A stretch of 58,945 nucleotides of DNA from the IMG/VR virus record IMGVR_UViG_3300043446_001634, positions 1-58,945 of that record; one strand, given 5' to 3'. This stretch comes from a virus. A program made the position numbers and the translations under genes. Within the stretch, counting starts at the first letter, position 1; each line of letters begins with the position of its first letter. The notes beneath the pieces were generated by a model. That model was not told where the DNA came from. It was given only the letters and a program-made list of their open reading frames with translations, and ran no database searches. Of the stretch, positions 51,444-58,945 are shown one piece after another.

Positions 51444-53977
51444 GCTGACATCCTCAATAAGATGGCTGGGTTTGAGCATTCATCAACAATATTAATACCG
51501 GGAGTAATCGTGCTAGGAATACTCGTTACAGTTGCATAAGTAGAACCACCGAGTGTCGTCGCATGTATAGTGCTTCCATAATAACCATTTGAAAGTACAT
51601 AGGTAAATAAATCACTAGCACTTGTTCCTAGTGACATAAATGGTTCGCTGGGTGAAGCGACCCCAGAAGCCCTATCAAACATGATGCGAGCATTAACATC
51701 ATCAAATGAAACTACACCGAGCCAGTACCAACCAACAGTTAAGTTTACACTAATAGTTACGGTATTAACTTGGTTGTTTGTTGGAATAATTGGATCATAA
51801 TTAATCAAACTGCTAGGCCACAGGTTCTCATCTGAATCATAAAGGCATACGTACATATCAGAAGATTGATCAGTAATTGTTGGATAGAATGCTACCTGAT
51901 CTACCAACATATTCACTGGCACAAATATTGGAGTTAATATAAGTCTTTGATAAACTGAATAACTACTTTGTTGACTTCCAAAACTGGGTGGGCCAAAATA
52001 GTGACCCGGAAATGGTGTTGCAAATTGGTGAGGGTACACGCCAGATTCTGTTGTATCAAGCCAGATGACGCTGGTATCAACGGGGGCGGTAGCAGATTTC
52101 ACGACACCTGCTGAACCTGTGGGACCCGTGGGACCTGTAGGTCCAGTTACAGTTGAGGCTGCTCCTGTAGCACCTGTCGGCCCAGTGGGACCTATCGGTC
52201 CAGTTGCACCTGTGTCTCCAGTCTGTCCTGTCGCTCCAGTAGGACCAATGTCTCCTGCAACACCCTGCGGACCAGTTGGACCTGTTGCCCCAGTTGGTCC
52301 TTCTGTTCCTGCAACGCCTTGTGGCCCAGTAGCCCCAGTTGGACCAGTAGCACCGGTCGGTCCTGTTGCTCCGTCTGATCCCACATACCCGGCTGGTCCG
52401 GTTGGGCCTGTTGCACCAGTCGGCCCCTGTGTTCCTGTGGGGCCGGTAGGGCCAGTAACAGTACTGGCTGCTCCGGTTGGACCCGTGGGTCCAGTAGGTC
52501 CTACTTTCTGAGTATTTTCCCAAATACCAGATGTTGAGTTATAGGCAATAACATCGCCATTTGCTAATGTGCTCAAATTAATAGCAACATTATGTAACTC
52601 ATCTATTTCATAACCATTTTGTGTTGCTACGTAAACGATACCGTTATTGGTAGCCCGCACCACTACACCAACAAATACCAAGTGTTCTGGTGATGAAGGT
52701 TTGGTTTTAGTAAACGCACCCCCAGTACCAAGCCATAGAATGTCACCAACAGCCCAGCCGGTGCTGAGATCAATACCGTCTACATATCCTCTAGTTACTA
52801 CTGGGCCGCTATCAGAAGCGGTAATAGGGGCCGCTACAAGGCCCATAGTTTTTGAAGACGCTGTATCTGATGAATTATCTGCACGTTTTACGGATGCATG
52901 ATCACCCGTACCACCGTATAGATATACAACTGTTCCAGTAGTAAGTGTTGTCGATTCGGCATTACGAACATAGGAAACTGTTGGAGCAAAGTCGTTTACC
53001 CAATCAGTACCATCATATACGAGGTTTTGGAATTCCTCAGGACTAGTTATTATTACATCAGTAAGGTCATCAAGGACTATGGTGCCAATAGAACCAGCAG
53101 GTCCGGTTGGACCAGTTACAGTACTAGCAGCGCCTGTCGGCCCTTGTGCTCCGGTAGGACCAGTTGGTCCTTGGATACCCTGTGCGCCTGTAGGGCCAGT
53201 TTCTCCCTGAATACCTTGTGAGCCTGTAGGACCGGTTGGTCCAATTACACCTTGACTACCAGTTGGTCCTATAAGACCTTGCGGACCCGTCGCTCCCGTG
53301 GCTCCAATGGGGCCAGTCGGTCCTTGATCACCTGTTTCACCCTGTGCTCCAGTTGGTCCTGTCGGACCAACCAAACCTTGAGCACCAGTCGGCCCAGTTG
53401 AACCAACCGCACCAGTCGGTCCAGTATTACCAGTCGGTCCTTGAATACCCTGAGTACCAGTTGGTCCCGTTTCTCCTTGTACGCCTTGTACGCCTTGTGG
53501 TCCGGTTGGTCCCACAGACCCAGTAGACCCCGTGGGGCCGGTCGCTCCAACATTCCCAGTATCCCCTTTACTACCTGTTGGTCCTATAGCACCAGTGGCA
53601 CCTGTAGGACCTGTAACACCCTGAATACCTTGCGTACCCGTTGCCCCAGTAGCACCAGTAGGTCCGGTACTCCCAGTTGGTCCAGTAACCGTACTTGCTG
53701 CACCAGTGGGTCCAGTTGCACCCGTAATGCCAGTGGGACCTAGGGCACCAGTTGGACCAGTAACAGTAGAAGCAGCACCTGTTGGTCCTGTTGGTCCAGT
53801 AGGGCCTGCTGGCCCGGTAACTGAACGGTTTACAGAGGCGACTTCAACAACTTTTGTTACTGGGTTATTTTCTATAACTATTGGTTGATCAGGTTTATTT
53901 ATAACCAGATTGTTATTATCTGATGTAGTCGTAACAGTTGTTTTGTCATCTGTACTTATGGACAGTTTTCTTGTCAT
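51440..53977 (-). CDS. Long collagen-like fibre protein
   Basis: The 845-aa protein has an N-terminal head ([20 protein letters not shown]), a G-x-y region of about 250 residues ([31 protein letters not shown]), a beta domain near 300-480 ([20 protein letters not shown]), a second collagen region, and a C-terminal domain near 650-845 with [20 protein letters not shown]. Long triple-helical rods of this type form side or tail fibres. It is overlapped by ATGA-type junctions with both neighbours. No signal peptide. Confidence 0.84.
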   Translation of the reverse strand: MTRKLSISTDDKTTVTTTSDNNNLVINKPDQPIVIENNPVTKVVEVASVNRSVTGPAGPTGPTGPTGAASTVTGPTGALGPTGITGATGPTGAASTVTGPTGSTGPTGATGATGTQGIQGVTGPTGATGAIGPTGSKGDTGNVGATGPTGSTGSVGPTGPQGVQGVQGETGPTGTQGIQGPTGNTGPTGAVGSTGPTGAQGLVGPTGPTGAQGETGDQGPTGPIGATGATGPQGLIGPTGSQGVIGPTGPTGSQGIQGETGPTGAQGIQGPTGPTGAQGPTGAASTVTGPTGPAGSIGTIVLDDLTDVIITSPEEFQNLVYDGTDWVNDFAPTVSYVRNAESTTLTTGTVVYLYGGTGDHASVKRADNSSDTASSKTMGLVAAPITASDSGPVVTRGYVDGIDLSTGWAVGDILWLGTGGAFTKTKPSSPEHLVFVGVVVRATNNGIVYVATQNGYEIDELHNVAINLSTLANGDVIAYNSTSGIWENTQKVGPTGPTGPTGAASTVTGPTGPTGTQGPTGATGPTGPAGYVGSDGATGPTGATGPTGATGPQGVAGTEGPTGATGPTGPQGVAGDIGPTGATGQTGDTGATGPIGPTGPTGATGAASTVTGPTGPTGPTGSAGVVKSATAPVDTSVIWLDTTESGVYPHQFATPFPGHYFGPPSFGSQQSSYSVYQRLILTPIFVPVNMLVDQVAFYPTITDQSSDMYVCLYDSDENLWPSSLINYDPIIPTNNQVNTVTISVNLTVGWYWLGVVSFDDVNARIMFDRASGVASPSEPFMSLGTSASDLFTYVLSNGYYGSTIHATTLGGSTYATVTSIPSTITPGINIVDECSNPAILLRMSA

Positions 53978-54741
53978 GAGGGCCTCGTTGAGACAGCATC
54001 CTCTACAACTAGGTTACCAGCAGAAAGTGGCTTCCAATCGCCATCTTGTTCTCTAACAAGGATGTCATACACGTAGGTGCCAGCGGCAATGGTATTAGAA
54101 TCTGATATATGTAATTCCATAGTTGCCCCGGAAAATGGGGCAATATAACCACGCTGTGTTGCGGGTAACGCAATGATCGTTGCTTCAGAAGGTGTGCTTG
54201 CAAACCAGTTAATAGTAAGCACTACAGAACCACTGCTGTCTTTTGCCTGTAGGATCGCATTGTTAATAGATACTACAGACCCGTCGCTATCTGTCCATGA
54301 ATAGACTGACCTAAAGTCAGTACCCTTCTTAAAGCGAATTTCCACTTGGCTGTCCTCCTCCAACGAGGTAACCGTATCTAGGGCTGATACTTTAATAACC
54401 CCTTTGGCAACTGGTCGTGTGATCGTTTCTCCTGCTGGGCCACTAGAGTACGTTGTTAAACTACCATATACCAGTGATTGTCGTTTATATGATGTTGCCA
54501 TTATGTCAAACTCAAGAGTACCAACAGGAAGATCTCTAGTTTGTTCTGCGGTAAGACTAATGAGAATGCCACCTTCTGATGTTATTTGCGTTGTTAACGG
54601 TACTACGCTAATATCTCCCGTTTTAATACGACCCCAACAATCCAATGGACGAACTACGCGATGGGTACGTCGATCACGAACGATGATCAATCGTTCAAAA
54701 GGAATGCCCTGCGTAGCGGTGTATTCGGTGTAAGAAAGCAT
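53974..54741 (-). CDS. Fibre/baseplate attachment protein with duplicated beta domain
   Basis: The 255-aa protein has two related halves: [20 protein letters not shown] ... [13 protein letters not shown] and [20 protein letters not shown] ... [16 protein letters not shown], each an Ig-like/BppU-type beta sandwich. Such proteins sit at baseplate-fibre junctions in other phages. It precedes the two collagen-like genes and overlaps the first by four bases, so it may be their attachment base. Confidence 0.6.
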   Translation of the reverse strand: MLSYTEYTATQGIPFERLIIVRDRRTHRVVRPLDCWGRIKTGDISVVPLTTQITSEGGILISLTAEQTRDLPVGTLEFDIMATSYKRQSLVYGSLTTYSSGPAGETITRPVAKGVIKVSALDTVTSLEEDSQVEIRFKKGTDFRSVYSWTDSDGSVVSINNAILQAKDSSGSVVLTINWFASTPSEATIIALPATQRGYIAPFSGATMELHISDSNTIAAGTYVYDILVREQDGDWKPLSAGNLVVEDAVSTRPS

Positions 54742-54768
54742 GCTTACAGTTTAGCCCATAATTGACAA

Positions 54769-54796
54769 AGGTGGGCCACCCGAAGATGGCCCACCT
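54769..54796 (-). terminator. Probable terminator after holin-like genes
   Basis: AGGTGGGCCA and TGGCCCACCT form a perfect 10-bp stem with an 8-base loop, followed on the minus strand by TTTGTCAATT. The T-run is short, so termination may be partial. It lies between the holin-like operon and the fibre genes. Confidence 0.62.
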
Positions 54797-54817
54797 GAAT
54801 GCCATAAATGGTTAGTT

Positions 54818-55012
54818 TTAGAACTTTCTACCGTTTATGACAGCCTCGCTCCAGCGATAAGCGAGGTTTATCAAAGCACCCAAACCGGTGGCTGCTGCAA
54901 CCTTCCAAACGGCAACATTTAGGTTAAAAACAGGATTACCAATAAGTGTTCCTGTTGTGGCAAACACAAAGGTTGCTACTGCTTTCTTTAATGCAGGTTT
55001 AAACTTTTCCAT
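54818..55012 (-). CDS. Holin-like membrane protein
   Basis: The 64-aa protein has a basic N-terminal segment (MEKFKPALKKAVATFVFATT) and two hydrophobic stretches around residues 11-24 and 33-50 (VAVWKVAAATGLGALINLA). This resembles small r1t-type holins. Coupled (one-base overlap) to the other membrane protein upstream. Probably times lysis with the M15 endolysin, though it lies 7 kb away from it. Confidence 0.7.
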   Translation of the reverse strand: MEKFKPALKKAVATFVFATTGTLIGNPVFNLNVAVWKVAAATGLGALINLAYRWSEAVINGRKF

Positions 55013-55266
55013 TAAATGTTCTCCTCTATTTTATCAACTTGCTTTTGCAAATCTGTATGGCGAGATTTCAGTATTCCAATATCTACTTTTACTTCTCCAA
55101 TGTCAGACTTTAGGTCTTTTACATCTGTATGTAGATCACCGAGCCTTTTGACAACATATGAGTGGTCAGCACGGTTTTCTTTGTGGACCTTATTCATGTA
55201 GGCTCCGACAATACCACCAACTGCTGCTACTGCTGCGGCAACTACTGATGCTGTGGCCGCATCCAT
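55012..55266 (-). CDS. Membrane protein with coiled coil, holin-related
   Basis: The 84-aa protein has one N-terminal transmembrane helix (SVVAAAVAAVGGIVGAYM, residues 7-24) and a coiled-coil tail VKRLGDLHTDVKDLKSDIGE with IGILKSRHTDLQKQVDKIEE. Similar small proteins accompany phage holins. No ribosome site lies directly before its ATG; a 12-aa ORF ends on it (TGATG), so translation may be coupled. Confidence 0.65.
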   Translation of the reverse strand: MDAATASVVAAAVAAVGGIVGAYMNKVHKENRADHSYVVKRLGDLHTDVKDLKSDIGEVKVDIGILKSRHTDLQKQVDKIEENI

Positions 55267-55304
55267 CAGAAGGTACAGACTTTCTCAAAGAGAGCATTAA
55301 TCAT
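55266..55304 (-). CDS. Possible 12-aa leader ORF before holin operon
   Basis: MINALFEKVCTF starts at ATG 55302-55304, seven bases after TGAGG, and ends with TGA sharing bases with the next ATG. It would supply ribosomes to the downstream membrane protein gene that lacks its own site. It is short, so this could be chance. Confidence 0.33.
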   Translation of the reverse strand: MINALFEKVCTF

Positions 55305-55331
55305 TTATAACCTCACATAGCAACCTATTCA

Positions 55332-55347
55332 TATAGGATATCCTATA
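55332..55347. promoter_or_regulatory. 16-bp perfect palindrome upstream of holin operon
   Basis: TATAGGATATCCTATA is a perfect palindrome in the 61-base gap between the 12-aa leader ORF and the 52-aa ORF. It may be an operator or part of the promoter for the holin-like genes. No canonical promoter with good spacing was found here. Confidence 0.4.
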
Positions 55348-55365
55348 CAATAATGTTTAGTACAT

Positions 55366-55524
55366 TCAGATAGTGACTACGAGGGCGATTTCGTAGGAAC
55401 GATATGCAACCTTGGTAATAGACATTACTGATACTCGTGTATATCCCTCTGCGTGAGCACGGCGAATAGCCTGTTCACGAGCGTCCGATAACATTGGGGT
55501 TGCTATGGTGTACCGAATAATCAT
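55366..55524 (-). CDS. Small hypothetical protein (52 aa)
   Basis: ATG 55522-55524 to TGA 55366-55368. The product MIIRYTIATPMLSDAREQAI continues RRAHAEGYTRVSVMSITKVA and ends SYEIALVVTI, a clear beta-alpha-beta-beta pattern similar in shape (not proven homology) to dodecin-like or small ACT-like folds. No strong ribosome site is seen. It fills the gap between glycosyltransferase and holin genes. Confidence 0.6.
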   Translation of the reverse strand: MIIRYTIATPMLSDAREQAIRRAHAEGYTRVSVMSITKVAYRSYEIALVVTI

Positions 55525-55539
55525 ACAGTAAGTTTAGCA

Positions 55540-56304
55540 TTACTGTGGGCGGTTCCATATTTTGGGGTACTCCCCCATCTTTATATACTTTGGATACGAT
55601 TCATCTACACTTACTGGAATGAGTTTTTCTCCTAAAACGTGGTATCCCTCTGTATATAGTCTTTCTCCCATGCTTTTTACATAGTTTTGCACAGAGTCTT
55701 CTGTATGGGAAAATGCTTGAGCCTTTTGTTGTATTAGGTCTTTGCCGCCTAGCCATGAAAAATGCCAGCCATCTTCAATGACCTTGTCATTAGTTAATTT
55801 CATCCTGTAGTTTCGTAGATCCATCATTGTCATACTTTCAAAAGCAGACAAGGGTGCTCCCATTGTGCATAGTATTTTACTTGGATACAACCAATCAATT
55901 GCCATAGAATACATAGTTGGTAACCAGCCATGTATTGAATTCGTTGATTGTATTAAAGAAATAGCCTTAATAAGACCTTCTTCACTAGGTATTTCATCTA
56001 CATCGCTGTGTAAAATTACTGAGTTATTAGGAAATGTGGGAAACAGATAATTTAAGGCATTGCGAGCAGCGTATTCGCGTTCCCAAGCCCCTCCGGTTGG
56101 TAACTCTGCATTAACATACAGTATTTTATTATTCCAGTGATTAAAACGCTTTTTATTATTATTATAATATAGTTCTTTTTTCTCTCCCTGAAATGTCTCA
56201 GAAGATTCAACAATTACAAAAAGATCAACAACATTGTTTAGTTCAACAAGTCTGCATTCTAAAAGATCTAATTCCCAACCGAATAAAAAGGTATCAATAA
56301 TCAT
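55540..56304 (-). CDS. Family 17-like glycosyltransferase
   Basis: The 254-aa protein has the GT17 layout: MIIDTFLFGWELDLLECRLV, FVIVESSETFQGEKKELYY, a HSDVDEIPS metal motif near residue 99-107, and EDGWHFSWLGG near the end. GT17 includes beta-1,4-N-acetylglucosaminyltransferases. Here it could glycosylate fibre or capsid proteins or modify host glycans. It is followed six bases later by another glycosyltransferase gene. Confidence 0.87.
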   Translation of the reverse strand: MIIDTFLFGWELDLLECRLVELNNVVDLFVIVESSETFQGEKKELYYNNNKKRFNHWNNKILYVNAELPTGGAWEREYAARNALNYLFPTFPNNSVILHSDVDEIPSEEGLIKAISLIQSTNSIHGWLPTMYSMAIDWLYPSKILCTMGAPLSAFESMTMMDLRNYRMKLTNDKVIEDGWHFSWLGGKDLIQQKAQAFSHTEDSVQNYVKSMGERLYTEGYHVLGEKLIPVSVDESYPKYIKMGEYPKIWNRPQ

Positions 56305-56310
56305 AAAGTG

Positions 56311-56997
56311 TTAGTTCCTGTAAACAGTCATGTCGTGACCTCGTGTTTCAATTGGCCCAATACTAGGTGGGTAGTGCGTTCCAATACAATCTTTTCTTAC
56401 ATATGTGGGTATTCCAAGAAAGTCAATTGCATCGCGATTAAAGCAAGGGTCATCAGTCATACCCCAGTCGCTACGCCATCTTATTCGTCTAAAAACAGTA
56501 TCGGCTACTAGCAGATAACCAGCCGTATTCATATGTTCTTCTACAGGGTAAGGGTATTTATCAACCCTTGGTCCACTTAGACAATAAGTCCCCACTTCTC
56601 CACCTACCAGTGGGTGTTCCATTTCCAACAGTTTAGGAAGAGTGTTTGGATCTGGGGTGGTATCTGCATCTAAAAACAAGATATGCGACGCCCGTCGCCC
56701 TGTAGCGTAGTCGTGTACTATGTTTCTTCCGGTAGTTATGTGGGATATTCTATTATCACCAGTGACTTGTTCTCTTCGGTCGTCAAGGCTATATGTATAA
56801 TAGTCACCATTTAATTCCGCTAACCTTTTTATAAGTGGTTCAAATGGTGCTATTCCACGCTTGTCTACTTCTATCGCAGCAAAGTATAATACTTCAGGGT
56901 GGCTGTTTATTATTTGTTCACTATTGTTCAACCAACTAGACCAAGTCTCTTGCTTGTCCATGACAAAAGCGGCTAAGGTAGTACCTACAATAATCAT
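56311..56997 (-). CDS. GT-A fold glycosyltransferase
   Basis: The 228-aa protein contains TTGRNIVHDYATGRRASHIL followed by the FLDADTTPDP metal motif near residues 103-112 and GMTDDPCFNRDAIDFLG near 179-195, both expected in GT-A glycosyltransferases. Donor and acceptor are unknown. The start lies 32 bases from a divergent glycosyltransferase gene on the plus strand. Confidence 0.78.
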   Translation of the reverse strand: MIIVGTTLAAFVMDKQETWSSWLNNSEQIINSHPEVLYFAAIEVDKRGIAPFEPLIKRLAELNGDYYTYSLDDRREQVTGDNRISHITTGRNIVHDYATGRRASHILFLDADTTPDPNTLPKLLEMEHPLVGGEVGTYCLSGPRVDKYPYPVEEHMNTAGYLLVADTVFRRIRWRSDWGMTDDPCFNRDAIDFLGIPTYVRKDCIGTHYPPSIGPIETRGHDMTVYRN

Positions 56998-57029
56998 CGT
57001 CTAATATCCAATACTAAAGGAGTCCAATA

Positions 57030-57686
57030 ATGCTAGCCATAATACCATCCATAGGTATGTCTCCACTATTGCCCGGACTTCTAAAAACGCTTAATACACA
57101 AGGTGTAACAACTATTATTGTTGATAACGCACAAAAACCAACAAAGGCCAAAGAATATGCTCAAGAAGCAGGTGTTTTATACAGACACCGACCGGGTTGG
57201 CGTATTTATAAAACATGGAACTTTGGCATACGGATTGGTGCTATTCGTAATGAAAACGTCTTAGTATTAAACGATGACATCATGATTACTGGGGAAGGCA
57301 TAGCAGCGATGAATGCCTCTCTTAAAGAAGACTGGGCACTACTTGGTTTTGACTATAACACGCCATTTAATAATGGATACTCCAATGGTGGCATTCGTGA
57401 GGCCAGTGGAAGTTACCGTCTAGGTGGTGTTGACGGTTGTGCTTTCGGGGTTAATCCACGCAAATGTGGACGCTGTGATAGAAGATTTATATGGTGGGGT
57501 GGTGATGATGATATTTTCCACCACACTAAAAGTTTGGGTGGGAAGGTTGGCTTAATGATGGGAAATGCACTAACGCACATCTCAACCACCACTGGTAAGC
57601 ACACCATGCCACATCTCCCAGAAGGTTGGTTCAAGCATGACCAACAATTACTGCTCTCTAAGTGGGGGGAGACTTGGGGAGATTAA
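57030..57686 (+). CDS. Family 2-like glycosyltransferase on plus strand
   Basis: The 218-aa protein has MLAIIPSIGMSPLLPGLLKT, TTIIVDNAQKPTKAKEYAQE, KTWNFGIRIG, LVLNDDIMI (DD metal motif) and FIWWGGDDDIFHHTKSLGG with an acidic cluster, as in rhamnosyltransferase-like GT2 proteins. AAAGGAG lies 7 bases before the ATG. It is the only plus-strand gene in the right half and its 32-base upstream gap leaves little space for a promoter. Confidence 0.82.
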   Translation: MLAIIPSIGMSPLLPGLLKTLNTQGVTTIIVDNAQKPTKAKEYAQEAGVLYRHRPGWRIYKTWNFGIRIGAIRNENVLVLNDDIMITGEGIAAMNASLKEDWALLGFDYNTPFNNGYSNGGIREASGSYRLGGVDGCAFGVNPRKCGRCDRRFIWWGGDDDIFHHTKSLGGKVGLMMGNALTHISTTTGKHTMPHLPEGWFKHDQQLLLSKWGETWGD

Positions 57687-57689
57687 GAG

Positions 57690-57766
57690 TGCGGGCGGCG
57701 GGGCTTGAACCCGCGTGTCACCAACTACCCTTTCTACACTTTATAAGAGTGAGGGGATACGCCCGC
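57690..57766 (-). tRNA. tRNA-like element, anticodon uncertain, D-arm not canonical
   Basis: On the minus strand, GCGGGCG (57766-57760) pairs over seven bases with CGCCCGC (57697-57691), followed by discriminator A. Directly before the 3' strand lies a perfect T-arm, GCGGG-TTCAAGC-CCCGC (57714-57698). U8-A9 follow the acceptor 5' strand. Length of 77 nt is normal, but a standard D-arm cannot be drawn. The inner hairpin CACT-CTTATAA-AGTG (57751-57737) could be an anticodon arm reading UAU. CCA is not encoded. It may be a degenerate or D-arm-poor tRNA or a tRNA-like structure. Confidence 0.48.
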
Positions 57767-57810
57767 GAGGCAAGTATTATTACCATGCCTACAAACAGTG
57801 GGTCAAGGCA

Positions 57811-58359
57811 TTAAATAAAACGCTTGTCAATGACAAACATCAGTTCATCATTGATAGAGTTCCTGTTTGGAACCCAACGCCTATCAATTGCATACGAATA
57901 CATCTTGAGATGTTCTGGCACTGATGCTGCAATAGCAGGTATCCACTCCGGGTGTGGTATGTCTTCAACTACTAAGATACCGTTATCAGTAAGTAAATGG
58001 CTGTAATTTGCAACTGCAAAACACTGAGACTCCAGTGTATGTGGTCCGTCATCTACGATTACATCAAACCTTATTGCTATGTGTTTAACGGCTTCTTTTG
58101 TGTAAGCATCTGTGAAAACGGCGGTTATGCGATCCTCTAACGCCATACCATTGCAGTTATCAAAAATGTCCATACCGTATACTTGGGCATTACTAAAGTA
58201 GTCTCTCCACATACGAAGAGATTCTCCACCCCATATACCAAGTTCAAGTACATTTGTTACAGTATTGCGTATAGGCTCAAATAGTGCCTCATATACGTGT
58301 ATGTACTGATGTGCAAAACTCTTATCAGTTTTTGATGCAAAGTCATGTAGTGTACTCAT
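57811..58359 (-). CDS. Class I SAM-dependent methyltransferase
   Basis: The 182-aa protein has the Rossmann SAM motif VLELGIWGGESLRMWRDYF around residues 37-55, VYGMDIFD, DVIVDDGPHT near 100-109 and LTDNGILVVEDI. This class methylates sugars or small molecules (for example O-methyl groups on glycans). With glycosyltransferases next to it, it likely modifies the same glycan. Not a DNA methyltransferase of known type (no NPPY or PC motif). Confidence 0.82.
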   Translation of the reverse strand: MSTLHDFASKTDKSFAHQYIHVYEALFEPIRNTVTNVLELGIWGGESLRMWRDYFSNAQVYGMDIFDNCNGMALEDRITAVFTDAYTKEAVKHIAIRFDVIVDDGPHTLESQCFAVANYSHLLTDNGILVVEDIPHPEWIPAIAASVPEHLKMYSYAIDRRWVPNRNSINDELMFVIDKRFI

Positions 58360-58392
58360 TGTTTTCCTTTATTGTTTAATAATAGTTAGTAA

Positions 58393-58945
58393 TTATTGTG
58401 TTCTGTTTCTTTGTCCAGTCTCAATACTCTGCGGACGCAGTTCTTCAATTGCTTGCACTCGTGCCCTACGACCACCCGGCATGCTTTCCAAACTACGAGA
58501 CAAGGCTGACATCAGTTGTTGACTACCAGACAAACCTGCTGGAGTAACATATGGGCGTGTCATTTCGTTAATTTCTGACGCTCGGAATTGTTTTACTATT
58601 GGGTTAACTGCCTCTTGGTATTCCCGATACGCCTCAGAGTACTCTGGTGTAGCCCGCGGATTGATGTCTAGTGCTGCTGACTTATTTCTTGTATTAATAG
58701 ATTTTACCTGACGAGCAATATCACTTAGTGAGGTACTTGTTTTTGGTAAACGCTCTGCCAAACCCCTACCTACAGCCCTAGCCTCTTGTAAGCGGTCTAT
58801 TGGGCGCATCTTTGAAAACATATCCATTACTCGTGCAGCAGCTTGTGCTGCTTCCTTTGTAGGATACCGCAGTGATGGATCTATTATACGGTCTGGGTTA
58901 GCACCCACAGCAGAACGATCAAGTTCTGGTGATTCTGGAATGTCG
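58393..58945 (-). CDS. Hypothetical protein, N-terminus beyond window edge
   Basis: The frame is open from base 58944 to the stop at 58393, giving about 183 visible residues; a GTG at 58908 is an internal start option but the open frame continues to the edge. Content is helical and Arg/Ala-rich (KEAAQAAARVMDMFSKMRPI, LSGSQQLMSALSRSLESMPG), with no membrane segments. It may be an internal virion or scaffold-like protein. Function unknown. Confidence 0.65.
   Translation of the reverse strand, partial: DIPESPELDRSAVGANPDRIIDPSLRYPTKEAAQAAARVMDMFSKMRPIDRLQEARAVGRGLAERLPKTSTSLSDIARQVKSINTRNKSAALDINPRATPEYSEAYREYQEAVNPIVKQFRASEINEMTRPYVTPAGLSGSQQLMSALSRSLESMPGGRRARVQAIEELRPQSIETGQRNRTQ

Noticed and set aside
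49518-53977. Diversity-generating retroelement at the fibre genes
   Set aside because: No reverse transcriptase or template repeat is visible in the window.
57811-58359. DNA modification methyltransferase
   Set aside because: No catalytic motif of DNA methyltransferases; SAM motif pattern fits small-molecule or sugar methyltransferases.

Overview
The window reads as a large part, perhaps nearly all, of the genome of a tailed phage with a contractile tail (Caudoviricetes, myovirus type). Support comes from a complete head-tail set: large terminase, portal, scaffold, an N4-gp56-type major capsid protein, tail sheath and tube, tape measure, and T4/P2-type baseplate parts. I see no integrase, excisionase or lysogeny repressor, so a virulent lifestyle is likely but not proven. 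Base composition looks moderate to low in G+C, with one very GC-rich patch. ThyX, the short Holliday-junction-resolvase-like nuclease and the small lysine-rich proteins recall phages of Actinobacteria, but host assignment is inference only.

Layout. Positions 1-5900 (minus strand): partial and tiny ORFs, a SpoVS-like protein, nucleases, ThyX, a Cas4/RecB-like nuclease, a RecA homologue and a zinc-ribbon protein. Positions 5889-15770 (minus): the replication module with family A DNA polymerase, ssDNA-binding protein, MerR-like HTH protein, SNF2-type helicase, TOPRIM primase, DnaB-type helicase, AAA+ helicase loader and a winged-helix initiator. The initiator gene carries three near-identical 18-bp palindromic iterons beside an AT-rich stretch, which I read as a lambda-like replication origin. 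Positions 15800-17195 (plus): a small island with a Dps-like ferritin and four small proteins, preceded by a terminator-like leader hairpin and ended by a two-way terminator. Positions 17194-38380 (minus): tail fibre, baseplate, tail and neck genes in reverse structural order, including a tape measure with an embedded M15-peptidase-like domain and a tail-assembly gene that seems to need a frameshift. Positions 38400-46440 (minus): capsid, scaffold, portal, metallophosphoesterase and terminase. Positions 46436-58945: M15 endolysin, glycosyltransferases on both sides of two very long collagen-like fibre genes, holin-like genes, a methyltransferase, a tRNA-like element and a partial ORF.

How the parts may work together: initiator, loader, helicase, primase, polymerase and SSB form a nearly self-contained replisome starting at the iteron origin; RecA and several PD-(D/E)XK-like nucleases handle recombination and branched DNA before packaging; the fibre and glycosyltransferase cluster probably builds and decorates the receptor-binding apparatus; endolysin and holin-like genes provide lysis. 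Both window edges fall inside minus-strand ORFs, so neither terminal protein is complete here.
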